From: CAZFGN01 sp964518695
GTDB taxonomy: Bacteria > Patescibacteriota > Minisyncoccia > UBA6257 > Colwellbacteraceae
NCBI GenBank assembly: GCA_964518695.1
Contig: CAZFGN010000014.1
Span: 1 to 13,265 of the forward strand
DNA length: 13,265 nucleotides
Reading direction: 5' to 3'
Shown here: positions 1 to 5,953 of the stretch, in pieces
How the letters are laid out: every line of letters begins with the position of its first letter
Numbering within the stretch: position 1 is the stretch's first letter
Notes under the pieces: model-generated
Databases searched by the model: none
Seen by the model: the letters and a program-made list of their open reading frames with translations, nothing else
Told to the model about the DNA's origin: nothing
Translations under genes and position numbers: made by a program

Positions 1-17
1 TATACCAAAAGCTGAAT

Positions 18-23
18 TATAAT
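18..23 (+). promoter_or_regulatory. -10 box of the S41 peptidase-rplI operon
   Basis: A perfect TATAAT hexamer ends 10 nt before the ATG at 34. No Shine-Dalgarno-like sequence lies between them, so the transcript would have a leader of only a few nucleotides. The -35 region would fall at or beyond the window edge and cannot be judged. The assignment rests on the match to the bacterial sigma-70 consensus and on similar spacing at several other genes here. Confidence 0.5.
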
Positions 24-33
24 TTGCATTACC

Positions 34-1260
34 ATGGGTAAGAAGAAATTGGTTACGGCATTAGTAGCTGTAGTGATATTGGTTTTCACTTCTCTAGGCT
101 CATACTCTCTAGGTTTAGAAAAAGGGCTTAAGGAAACGAAGAATATAGTCATAGAAGGTATAAACGGAGGAGAGCCTACGCAAGGAACAGGCGCTGATTT
201 TACCGTTTTTTGGCAAGCTTGGGACAAACTTAAAAAAGAGCACATCAACGGAAAAGATACGAGCAGTCAAAAACTGGTCTATGGAGCTATTAATGGTCTC
301 ACTAAAGCATTGGGCGACCCTCATACCATATTCTTTGACCCAGAGGATTACAAGAAATTCAATCAGGATATAACTGGCAGTTTCAGCGGGATTGGAGCGG
401 AAATAGGCGTTCGCAATGATCAGCTCGTTGTTATAGCACCCCTCAAAAACTCCCCGGCAGAGCATGCGGGTCTTATGCCTAAAGATAAGATCCTTAAAAT
501 CGATGATACAGTAACTTACGATCTAAATGTCGAAGAAGCCGTAAAGTTAATCCGTGGTAAAGAAGGGACTAAAATTATTCTTAATATTTTGAGAAACGGT
601 TGGGAGAGTCCGAAAGATTTTGAAATCGTGAGAGGACAAATAGAAATTCCCACTGTTGATTGGAGTATGAAAGAGAATAAAATTGCCTACGTGCAACTTT
701 ACAATTTCAACGCTAATACTAACGGGGTGTTTTATAAAGCAGTTAAGGAGATTCTTTATCGAGAACAAGCTAAGGGGATAGTTCTCGACTTGAGAAACAA
801 TCCCGGTGGCTATTTGAATGTAGCCGTTGATCTTGCCGGTTGGTTTATAAAAAAAGGTGATGTGGTGGCTAAAGAACGTTTTGCTGATAGAAATGAACGA
901 GTATTCAAAACTTACGGCAACGAAGCTCTTAAGGATACGCCATTGGTTATACTAATAAACAGTGGTTCGGCGTCCGCTTCCGAAATTCTTGCCGGAGCTC
1001 TGCGGGTCAAGAGGGGTATAAAATTAGTTGGTGAGAAAAGTTTTGGGAAGGGCACGGTCCAAGAACTTCAAGAACTCAAAGATAATTCAGCGTTAAAGAT
1101 AACGATTGCTAACTGGCTTTTGCCGGACGATTCATTAATCGACAAAGTTGGTCTAGACCCAGATGTAGAGGTGAAGACGACGGAGGAGGATATAAAGGCG
1201 GGTAAAGATCCGCAGTTAGACAAGGCAATAGAGGTACTTAAAACCCAGATGAAAATATGA
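34..1260 (+). CDS. S41 family C-terminal processing peptidase (CtpA/CtpB-like)
   Basis: A 408-residue serine protease of the S41/tail-specific family, which cuts proteins near their C termini outside the cytoplasmic membrane. Residues 6-28 form one hydrophobic segment (uncleaved anchor or signal peptide). A PDZ domain covers roughly residues 115-200 (SFSGIGAEIG, then SPAEHAGL). The protease core follows, with LDLRNNPGGYL at 251-261. The catalytic Ser-Lys-Gln set can be placed at S314 (in SASASE), K339 (in SFGKGTVQ) and Q343; the spacing of 25 and 4 residues matches that known for CtpB-type enzymes. Length is normal for the family. The ATG at 34 is chosen because it gives a complete N-terminal anchor and follows a TATAAT box. 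The TGA stop overlaps the ATG of rplI, so the two are probably co-transcribed and coupled. The physiological substrate cannot be read from sequence; roles in envelope protein maturation are known in relatives. Confidence 0.95.
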   Translation: MGKKKLVTALVAVVILVFTSLGSYSLGLEKGLKETKNIVIEGINGGEPTQGTGADFTVFWQAWDKLKKEHINGKDTSSQKLVYGAINGLTKALGDPHTIFFDPEDYKKFNQDITGSFSGIGAEIGVRNDQLVVIAPLKNSPAEHAGLMPKDKILKIDDTVTYDLNVEEAVKLIRGKEGTKIILNILRNGWESPKDFEIVRGQIEIPTVDWSMKENKIAYVQLYNFNANTNGVFYKAVKEILYREQAKGIVLDLRNNPGGYLNVAVDLAGWFIKKGDVVAKERFADRNERVFKTYGNEALKDTPLVILINSGSASASEILAGALRVKRGIKLVGEKSFGKGTVQELQELKDNSALKITIANWLLPDDSLIDKVGLDPDVEVKTTEEDIKAGKDPQLDKAIEVLKTQMKI

Positions 1261-1697
1261 AAGTAATTCTTTTACAAGATGTTAGTGGGATAGGGAGAAA
1301 ATATGAGGTTAAAGAAGTATCTAACGGTTACGCGAGAAACTTTCTTATTGTAAGGAAACTGGCTGAAGCAGCGACACCTGCAACCATGAATAAACTGAAA
1401 ATCCAAAAAGAAAACTGGGAAAAGCAAACCGTTGATTTGAGAGAAAAATTGAAGAAAATCCAAGAAACATCAGAAGATAATCCATTGACATTCAAGCTCA
1501 AAATAGGAGATAAGGGTAAGGCATACGGCGCTCTGACTAAAAAAGAAATAGAAGACGGTCTAAAAGAGTTAGATAAAACACCGATGGAAGTGATTCTTAA
1601 AGAATCAATCAAAACTTTGGGAGATCACCAGATAGAGATAGATTTCGGCAGGGGAGTCAGGGGGAATGTAAAGATTAGGGTGCAAAAAGAGGTTTAA
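1257..1697 (+). CDS. rplI: 50S ribosomal protein L9
   Basis: A 146-residue full-length L9. The N-terminal rRNA-binding domain begins MKVILLQDVSGIGRKYEVKEV and continues through NGYARNFLI. A charged connecting helix covers about residues 45-75, and the C-terminal domain includes GKAYGALTKKEI and ends IRVQKEV. L9 binds 23S rRNA near the L1 stalk and affects frame maintenance and ribosome spacing. Its ATG overlaps the upstream protease stop as ATGA and there is no Shine-Dalgarno sequence, so translation is probably coupled. Its 3' end overlaps the end of the opposing rpmA gene by 4 nt. L9 is one of the ribosomal proteins reported missing from part of the CPR, so an intact copy is a useful lineage marker. 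Confidence 0.96.
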   Translation: MKVILLQDVSGIGRKYEVKEVSNGYARNFLIVRKLAEAATPATMNKLKIQKENWEKQTVDLREKLKKIQETSEDNPLTFKLKIGDKGKAYGALTKKEIEDGLKELDKTPMEVILKESIKTLGDHQIEIDFGRGVRGNVKIRVQKEV

Positions 1698-1972
1698 GAA
1701 GCAACCACCGATACCATTGACGCGTAACGATAACTGCCGTCAAAACGAACTTTCTTTTTAGATACGAATTTTACAGTGCCAGCTTTAGCGGCATAAAGAG
1801 TATCATCTCCCGCAATTTTCACGTTTGCACCGGCTAGATATTTACTGCCACGCTGCCGAATTATAATCTGGCCGGAGGCAACCGGTCCACCATCTTGGAT
1901 CTTTACACCTAGTCTTTTTGACCTTGATTCCCTGCCTAATTTAGTTGAACCACCCGATTTGGTATGTGCCAT
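1694..1972 (-). CDS. rpmA: 50S ribosomal protein L27
   Basis: A 92-residue L27, whose N-terminal tail reaches the peptidyl-transferase centre. The protein starts MAHTKSGGSTKLGRES, the standard L27 opening, and carries GGPVASGQIIIRQRG and AGANVKIAGDDTLYA. The open frame extends 12 codons further upstream to 2008, but those residues (MNTVYYILYTIS) lie inside the promoter repeat and are not L27-like. The ATG at 1972 is therefore the start, and no cleavable Firmicutes-type N-terminal extension is present. A TATACT box ends 6 nt before the ATG, which predicts a leaderless mRNA. The usual partner rplU (L21) is not adjacent. The gene is convergent with rplI and divergent from the 53-residue membrane protein gene. 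Confidence 0.95.
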   Translation of the reverse strand: MAHTKSGGSTKLGRESRSKRLGVKIQDGGPVASGQIIIRQRGSKYLAGANVKIAGDDTLYAAKAGTVKFVSKKKVRFDGSYRYASMVSVVAS

Positions 1973-1977
1973 GGAGA

Positions 1978-2005
1978 TAGTATACAGTATGTAGTATACA
2001 GTATT
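1978..2005. repeat. Tandem pair of ATACTGTATACTA repeats
   Basis: On the minus strand the 13-mer ATACTGTATACTA occurs at 2004-1992 and again at 1990-1978, a 14-bp period. A third copy lies at 3059-3047 in the next intergenic gap upstream of the nuclease gene. Each unit contains the GTATAC palindrome and a TATACT box. They could be operator-like sites, tandem -10 boxes or a dispersed intergenic repeat; the sequence alone does not decide. Confidence 0.75.
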
Positions 2006-2008
2006 CAA
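1979..2008 (-). promoter_or_regulatory. rpmA promoter, predicted leaderless
   Basis: On the minus strand TTGAAT (2008-2003) stands 18 bp before TATACT (1984-1979). Only six bases, ATCTCC, then separate the -10 box from the rpmA ATG at 1972. Normal sigma-70 spacing puts the transcription start on or within a base or two of the A of ATG. The promoter overlaps the ATACTGTATACTA repeats in this gap. This is read directly from sequence; activity is inferred. Confidence 0.6.
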
Positions 2009-2013
2009 GGCTT

Positions 2014-2175
2014 ATGAGATTCGTATCTATTACAAAAGAATGGTTCGATAAACCTCATATCAAAATGGGCCTTTTAGTGTTTTTCGTAGCGCTTCTCACT
2101 TTTGGGATAGGTTACATTTTGGGCCGCGATTGGACTCCAACACCTATCATTATCGAGCAAAACAACAATCAATAA
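2014..2175 (+). CDS. Small single-pass membrane protein, 53 aa
   Basis: A 53-residue ORF beginning MRFVSITKEWFDKPHIK and ending in IIIEQNNNQ. A 17-20 residue hydrophobic helix (about 18-37, GLLVFFVALLTFGIGYILG) follows a basic and polar N terminus. The short tail contains RDWTPTPIIIE. The layout of one helix, a GxLGR-like turn and a Pro/Ile-rich tail resembles small membrane proteins common in Parcubacteria, but I cannot name a family. It is divergent from rpmA across a 41-bp gap holding the repeat pair. A weak AAGG lies 4 nt before the ATG. The stop is followed one base later by a perfect 16-bp inverted repeat. Support is the intact frame, the sensible hydrophobic profile and the flanking signals; function unknown. 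Confidence 0.65.
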   Translation: MRFVSITKEWFDKPHIKMGLLVFFVALLTFGIGYILGRDWTPTPIIIEQNNNQ

Positions 2176-2176
2176 A

Positions 2177-2216
2177 CCACTATACTATAACACCGATCGA
2201 TGTTATAGTATAGTGG
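2177..2216. terminator. Perfect 16-bp hairpin between convergent genes
   Basis: Left arm CCACTATACTATAACA (2177-2192) and right arm TGTTATAGTATAGTGG (2201-2216) are exact reverse complements around an 8-nt loop. It begins 1 nt after the stop of the 53-residue gene and lies 36 nt beyond the nuclease stop, so a bidirectional terminator or 3'-end stabiliser is the simplest reading. Neither strand has a following T-run, so it is not a canonical intrinsic terminator. Because the arms are symmetric, both strands read CTATACTATAA, similar to the nearby TATACT repeats. Confidence 0.6.
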
Positions 2217-2252
2217 CTGGAATTATGGTACGAGCCCTCTCCTTTTTATATT

Positions 2253-3032
2253 CTACACATAACCGATTTTCCTAAGAAGATAATCGTTTTCCCATTCCCA
2301 AAGTTTTTTGGCTCCTAAGAACGCTTGGAAATCATCGTGCCAGTAGGGGAATTCCTTCAATTCTATCTCACCTTGTAATTCCGACCACTCGTGTTCACCC
2401 ACGGAACAAACCTTAACACCGCCATTTTTGCCATTCATAAAAGGGGTTCTTATCTTTTCACGGCCGCCTTTAACGCGGCGAGTGGCTCCGCATTCTAAAC
2501 ACTTTTGAATTTGATCTATCCTTAAAATCCAACGGGTTTGCAGATTCCTAAAGCTCTCCTGAAGGGAAGCGAAATAGGCAGCAGTCTGTAAATTGTAATC
2601 TCTATAAATAGCCTGCGATGTTTTGATATCGAGGACCCCAAATTTACCATCAATCAGAGCCAGAGAATCAATTGTGCCAGCGTATCTCTCATTAAAATTC
2701 ACGATTCTTTTCTCAACCCATTCCGGATCAACATAAATATTGGTGTTCTTAAGGAATATTTTCAGAGCCTCGATGGACGGAGCTATACTTTCGTTAATTT
2801 CGGTGCTAACACCCACCAAAACTTTTTCAGCAGTCTCATGGACCAAAGTTCCTTCGTCAGCCGATATTTTCTTAATGGCTTCGCCTTCAGCAAAACCATT
2901 AAGTTCTCCATAAAAACGGTATAAGGCTGGTTTGGCCTTAATATCTATTATGCTTGTTACTCGAGGGTACCAAATATCATCAATTACATAGCCGCTTGAG
3001 CTTTTAAATTTTTCGTGATCGGGGGAATACAC
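2253..3032 (-). CDS. PD-(D/E)XK nuclease family protein (RecB/Cas4-like) with zinc-finger-like insert
   Basis: A 259-residue protein carrying the core of the PD-(D/E)XK nuclease fold. Motifs are an upstream His (H65 in EGTLVHE), an acidic pair around E115 and D122 (NERYAGTID), the D-x-K motif at D135-I-K137 (VLDIKTS) and the Q-x3-Y helix motif (Q149, Y153 in LQTAAYF). Relatives cut DNA in repair, recombination or CRISPR adaptation. Residues 178-214 hold C178-x2-C181 and C209-x4-H214, a possible zinc site, which differs from the Fe-S cysteines of Cas4 or AddB in placement. No cas genes, helicase or second nuclease subunit is nearby. The start is GTG at 3032; there is no upstream in-frame ATG before the repeat region, and a TATACT box lies 15 nt before it. 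Its exact role is unknown. Confidence 0.8.
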   Translation of the reverse strand: MYSPDHEKFKSSSGYVIDDIWYPRVTSIIDIKAKPALYRFYGELNGFAEGEAIKKISADEGTLVHETAEKVLVGVSTEINESIAPSIEALKIFLKNTNIYVDPEWVEKRIVNFNERYAGTIDSLALIDGKFGVLDIKTSQAIYRDYNLQTAAYFASLQESFRNLQTRWILRIDQIQKCLECGATRRVKGGREKIRTPFMNGKNGGVKVCSVGEHEWSELQGEIELKEFPYWHDDFQAFLGAKKLWEWENDYLLRKIGYV

Positions 3033-3046
3033 AATTACAAAATATA

Positions 3047-3067
3047 TAGTATACAGTATTTAGTATA
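3047..3067 (-). promoter_or_regulatory. Candidate promoter with third ATACTGTATACTA copy, nuclease gene
   Basis: Minus-strand TATACT at 3053-3048 ends 15 nt before the GTG start at 3032, giving a predicted leader of about 8 nt. It sits inside ATACTGTATACTA (3059-3047), and a second TATACT is at 3067-3062. No convincing -35 box is seen at the right distance. The gap to the end of murC is only 43 bp, so the nuclease could also be transcribed by read-through from murC. Confidence 0.45.
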
Positions 3068-3075
3068 TAGCAAGA

Positions 3076-4425
3076 TTATTTCAATAGTTTTGGGGTTAAA
3101 TTTACAATGTCGCCGGCGCCCATCATTACTACGACGGCAGAATTTAAAATTAGGATACTACTTATTACATGCTCCAAGTCTTTAGAGTGGGGGAGATATA
3201 TAACTTCTTTTGGCCCATTCCTTCTTTTTAAAATTGCTTGAGCCAATTTTTCAGAGCTAACATTATGCGACACTTCACTTTCTCTACCCTTTACCTTGTA
3301 AATATCTAACAAAATAAGCGTGTCCGCCTCATCAAAGGCCTCGGTAAATTCTTTAAAAAGTAACTTGAGTCTTTCTATCTGATGAGGCTGAAAAACGCAT
3401 ATAAGCCGGTGCTTCGGAAACTTTTCACGAAACCCTTGAAGCGTGGCGCGAACTTCCGTAGGATGATGGCCATAATCGTCATAAACAGGAATTTGGAATT
3501 TGAAATTTGGAATTTTAAGTTGGCCCTTATATTCCATACGCCGCCAAGCTCCGCGATATTTAGATAGCGCTGCAAGTATGAATTTCTCATTAACGCCTAA
3601 TGATTCTGCAAGCTTAAACGCCCCGAGAGCGTTAGATAAATTATGCCTCCCTGGTATTTTTGTTGATTTCTCGATTTGTTTCACGTGTTTCGCGTCTTTT
3701 GCATCACTCCTCAAAGAAAACCAAACTACTTTCTTGTTTTTCAGCTTACTTTTGAGAGAAAAAAGATTTTTATCATCTTTGTTCAATACCAGGATGCCGC
3801 CGGGGTTCAGATTACTCATAAACTTGATGAAACTCTTTTTAACATTTGTTAAGTTCTTATAATAATCCAAATGTTCGCGGTCAATGTTAGTTATTAGAAT
3901 TGCCTCCGGATAATAGTTTAAGAACGAGCCTTTATACTCGTCAGCCTCGATGATTAAATATTTACTTTTGCCTAATCTGAAATTTTTACCACCGAATTCT
4001 TTTAACTTGGTTCCAATAATAACCGTGGGATCCAATTTCGCTTCCGAAAAAATCAAACCCAGTAGGGCAGTGGTCGTACTTTTTCCGTGACTCCCGGCCA
4101 CCGCCAAAGTCTTATACTTCGCGGTCAATTCGCCAAGGGCTTCCGGATAGGTCTTTATAGGTATCTTAAGCCGTTCTGCCTCTAATATTTCAGGGTTATC
4201 TTGAGATATGGCCTGGCTGTATACAATTAGGTCTAAATCGCTGTTAATATTGGACTTTTTATGCCCGATTTTAACCCTTGCACCATCCTTGGCCATTTCC
4301 ACGGATTCTTGCGTCCTCGACACATCTGACCCGCTTACAAGCCAATTTTGAGCTAAAAAATAACGGGCTAGGGAGCTTATACCAATACCGCCGATACCTA
4401 TAAAGTGAACTTTAGGTTTAGTCAT
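3076..4425 (-). CDS. murC: UDP-N-acetylmuramate--L-alanine ligase
   Basis: A 449-residue Mur ligase that joins L-alanine to UDP-MurNAc with ATP, the first step of the peptidoglycan stem peptide, in the cytoplasm. The N-terminal nucleotide-sugar domain has FIGIGGIGISSLARYF (8-23). The ATP P-loop is GSHGKSTTT (111-119). The central domain has EADEYKGSF (160-168) and NIDREHLDYY (180-189). The C-terminal domain has RHNLSNALGAF (260-270), RRMEYKG (295-301), YDDYGHHPTEVRATL (315-329) and QPHQIERL (346-353). All expected catalytic motifs are present. Between RRMEYKG and YDDYGHHP there is an added KIPNFKFQIP stretch encoded by a heptamer microsatellite (3488-3515). The ATG at 4425 fits the family start. 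A TATTCT box is 9 nt upstream. Confidence 0.97.
   Translation of the reverse strand: MTKPKVHFIGIGGIGISSLARYFLAQNWLVSGSDVSRTQESVEMAKDGARVKIGHKKSNINSDLDLIVYSQAISQDNPEILEAERLKIPIKTYPEALGELTAKYKTLAVAGSHGKSTTTALLGLIFSEAKLDPTVIIGTKLKEFGGKNFRLGKSKYLIIEADEYKGSFLNYYPEAILITNIDREHLDYYKNLTNVKKSFIKFMSNLNPGGILVLNKDDKNLFSLKSKLKNKKVVWFSLRSDAKDAKHVKQIEKSTKIPGRHNLSNALGAFKLAESLGVNEKFILAALSKYRGAWRRMEYKGQLKIPNFKFQIPVYDDYGHHPTEVRATLQGFREKFPKHRLICVFQPHQIERLKLLFKEFTEAFDEADTLILLDIYKVKGRESEVSHNVSSEKLAQAILKRRNGPKEVIYLPHSKDLEHVISSILILNSAVVVMMGAGDIVNLTPKLLK
3488..3515. repeat. Four tandem GRAATTT heptamers inside murC
   Basis: On the plus strand GGAATTT, GGAATTT, GAAATTT and GGAATTT follow each other without gaps (28 bp). 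They encode the PNFKFQI part of MurC on the minus strand, in a surface-loop position between two conserved motifs where relatives are usually shorter. The copy number is not a multiple of three bases, so single-unit slippage would shift the frame. Confidence 0.85.
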
Positions 4426-4434
4426 AGTTAGAGT

Positions 4435-4440
4435 AGAATA
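4435..4440 (-). promoter_or_regulatory. Possible -10 box of murC
   Basis: Minus-strand TATTCT ends 9 nt before the murC ATG with no Shine-Dalgarno sequence in between. A better hexamer, TATAAT, lies further up at 4454-4449 and would give a leader of roughly 17 nt. Either could serve, so the choice is uncertain. Confidence 0.35.
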
Positions 4441-4494
4441 ACTATCTAATTATATAGGCCTTTTGGAGCTTTGGCCAGATTGTTTAATCTACAT

Positions 4495-4522
4495 CTGTCG
4501 CATAACCTACATTATGCGACAT
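4495..4522. other. dif-like Xer recombination site (candidate)
   Basis: The 28-bp site has two 11-bp half sites, CTGTCGCATAA and TTATGCGACAT, around the 6-bp spacer CCTACA. The inner 10 bp of each arm are perfect inverted repeats (4496-4505 and 4512-4521). Read on the minus strand it contains CGCATAATGTA followed by two bases and TTATG, which matches E. coli dif (recalled, not searched) over those positions, about 18 of 28 overall, with the same 11-6-11 architecture. It lies in a gene-free, AT-rich gap between murC and the 49-residue gene. There is no T-run, so a terminator is less likely. Unlike classical dif, the arms are symmetric. An attachment site for a mobile element that uses Xer is an alternative. 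Confidence 0.55.
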
Positions 4523-4565
4523 TAATTAATATTTTATTATAAAAGCTTTCTCCCCTACACTGAAT

Positions 4566-4715
4566 CTATAACTGTGCCAAGCCCGCCCTAATAAGACTCA
4601 CCAGAAACTCTAAAAGCCTAACAATAATGTTGCCGAAAACTCTTATGATATTGAGTATGTTCCAATTCAAGCTGTTAAGCTGACCGATAATGTAATTTAT
4701 AAGGTCCATTAGCAT
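4566..4715 (-). CDS. Small hydrophobic/amphipathic protein, 49 aa
   Basis: An ORF of 49 residues beginning MLMDLINYIIGQLNSLNWN and ending LVSLIRAGLAQL. From about residue 20 onward it is mainly Ile, Leu, Val and Phe with spaced charges at R25, R33, E36 and R43. This suggests a membrane-surface amphipathic helix or a short membrane segment. A TATACT box (4729-4724) ends 8 nt before the ATG at 4715, the same arrangement seen at rpmA. A second in-frame ATG at 4709 would shorten the protein by two residues. It lies 14 nt after the M23 peptidase stop, on the same strand, and before the dif-like site. I do not recognise a family. It might be a divisome-associated peptide or a toxin-like peptide; neither is shown. 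Confidence 0.6.
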   Translation of the reverse strand: MLMDLINYIIGQLNSLNWNILNIIRVFGNIIVRLLEFLVSLIRAGLAQL

Positions 4716-4723
4716 CACTAACA

Positions 4724-4729
4724 AGTATA
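4724..4729 (-). promoter_or_regulatory. -10 box of the 49-aa gene
   Basis: Minus-strand TATACT ends 8 nt before the ATG at 4715 and begins one base beyond the M23 peptidase stop. It predicts an almost leaderless transcript. No clear -35 hexamer is visible upstream, where the M23 coding sequence ends. Confidence 0.5.
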
Positions 4730-5953
4730 TTATAAATAATCCATTGGGTTAATAGTGACGCCGACGGGCACCAAACCGGCTCCGGGGAATGATTTTAGGG
4801 TCAGGCTAGGCGCCCAATAGACCGTAAAGTGGAGATGTGGACCAGTCGAATAGCCGGTGTTTCCAGAATATCCTATAACCTGACCGACTTTCACATTGTC
4901 CCCTTTTGATACGTTGTGCTTCGAAAGATGGGCGTAGAGAGTTGCCAAATTATTATCGTGTTTTATTAAGACGTATTTTCCATATTGAACTCTACCATTG
5001 TTGCCAATGTCCATAACTGTGCCGTTATCGGCGGCTATGATAGGAGTTCCGATCGGCGCTTTAAAATCAACACCATTGTGAAATTTGGTTTTATAAGCAC
5101 GCTGGGCAAAAGCGGTCGCGCCGTATTGTTGGGTCACAAGAGTATCTAAAACAGGGTAAGCGAGAATCCCTGAGCGTTTGAATGGCAAAACGTTCGTGTC
5201 AAAAGAAGCTCTTAAACTATCTTCTAATTCTCCTATTTCTTTGCCTATCCCTTCTTGTCTCGATTCCAACTCGCTTAATTGTTTTTGATATACGCTTTCA
5301 ATATTTTTCGTAGTCGTGAGCAAAGTTTTCTTTTCGGTTTTCTTTTCGGCAGCTATGGTTTTTCTATTCTTAAAATTAGCATTTTCTATCTCCAATGTCG
5401 TTTTAGTGTCAGAGGTTTCTACTATATTTTGTTGTAAGTCCGTATGCAGTTGTGTGAGAGAAGAAACATTTAAAGATAAATTGCTTTGTAAATCTTGCAG
5501 GTTCTGAATCTCAAACAGACTGTCGGCCAGACTATTACCTTTCAAAAGGACGTGCATTAAGCTTACGTTGTCTTTCTGCTGGATCTCGCGTAAAACTTCG
5601 GCGATGCCTTCTTTCTGAATGTCTATAGTACTTTCTGTTTCGACTCTTTTGTCCTGAAGCAACTCTAGTTCAAGTTGCAGTTTCTCAATATTTATTTCGC
5701 TTGAACGGATGCCTAAATTGAGCTGATTTATGTTGTAATCAATCCCTTTTATATCTCTGTTTAAAGTTCTTTTCTCTTCTTCAATTTTTTCCAGTTGTTC
5801 CTGCGTTTGTTTTATCTCGCCAGCAACTTTTTGCAGTTCTTTGTTTTTGTTCTCTATCGCCTGCCGCAATTCTTCCGGTGTAGCACCAGAGGCTATGCCA
5901 GTTAAAGATATTAAGATGAGAATTGATACTAAAAATACCTTTAAGAACCGCAT
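4730..5953 (-). CDS. M23 family (LytM-type) peptidoglycan endopeptidase with coiled coil
   Basis: A 407-residue exported protein resembling EnvC/NlpD-type murein hydrolases. Residues 1-24 (MRFLKVFLVSILILISLTG...) are a signal peptide. Residues about 25-255 are a long Glu/Lys/Gln/Leu-rich coiled coil. The C-terminal M23 domain covers about 270-407. The zinc and catalytic residues are intact: H292-x3-D296 (HNGVD), H342 (LYAHLS) and H373-x-H375 (HLHF), so an active enzyme is expected rather than a degenerate activator. The frame is open upstream to 6067, but those 38 codons lie inside gltX and lack a signal peptide at their start, so ATG at 5953 is chosen. That start overlaps the gltX stop by 13 nt. 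Its place in an ftsW-murG operon suggests a role in cell separation or wall remodelling. Cleaving foreign peptidoglycan is possible but not indicated by sequence. Confidence 0.92.
   Translation of the reverse strand: MRFLKVFLVSILILISLTGIASGATPEELRQAIENKNKELQKVAGEIKQTQEQLEKIEEEKRTLNRDIKGIDYNINQLNLGIRSSEINIEKLQLELELLQDKRVETESTIDIQKEGIAEVLREIQQKDNVSLMHVLLKGNSLADSLFEIQNLQDLQSNLSLNVSSLTQLHTDLQQNIVETSDTKTTLEIENANFKNRKTIAAEKKTEKKTLLTTTKNIESVYQKQLSELESRQEGIGKEIGELEDSLRASFDTNVLPFKRSGILAYPVLDTLVTQQYGATAFAQRAYKTKFHNGVDFKAPIGTPIIAADNGTVMDIGNNGRVQYGKYVLIKHDNNLATLYAHLSKHNVSKGDNVKVGQVIGYSGNTGYSTGPHLHFTVYWAPSLTLKSFPGAGLVPVGVTINPMDYL

Noticed and set aside
115..465. Minus-strand frame opposite the S41 peptidase gene
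   Set aside because: Shadow of a well-conserved coding sequence; no recognisable domain or promoter.
1257..1260. TGA recoding (code 25) as in Gracilibacteria/Absconditabacteria
   Set aside because: TGA ends the S41 peptidase and the amidohydrolase exactly where their families end, and no in-frame TGA interrupts any gene.
1973..2008. 12-codon upstream extension of the rpmA frame
   Set aside because: The residues are encoded by the promoter and repeat region and do not resemble L27, while MAHTKSGGST is the standard L27 start.
4496..4521. Reading the inverted repeat as an intrinsic terminator
   Set aside because: No T-run follows on either strand at the proper distance, and the 6-bp spacer with CGCATAA/TTATG arms matches recombination-site architecture better.
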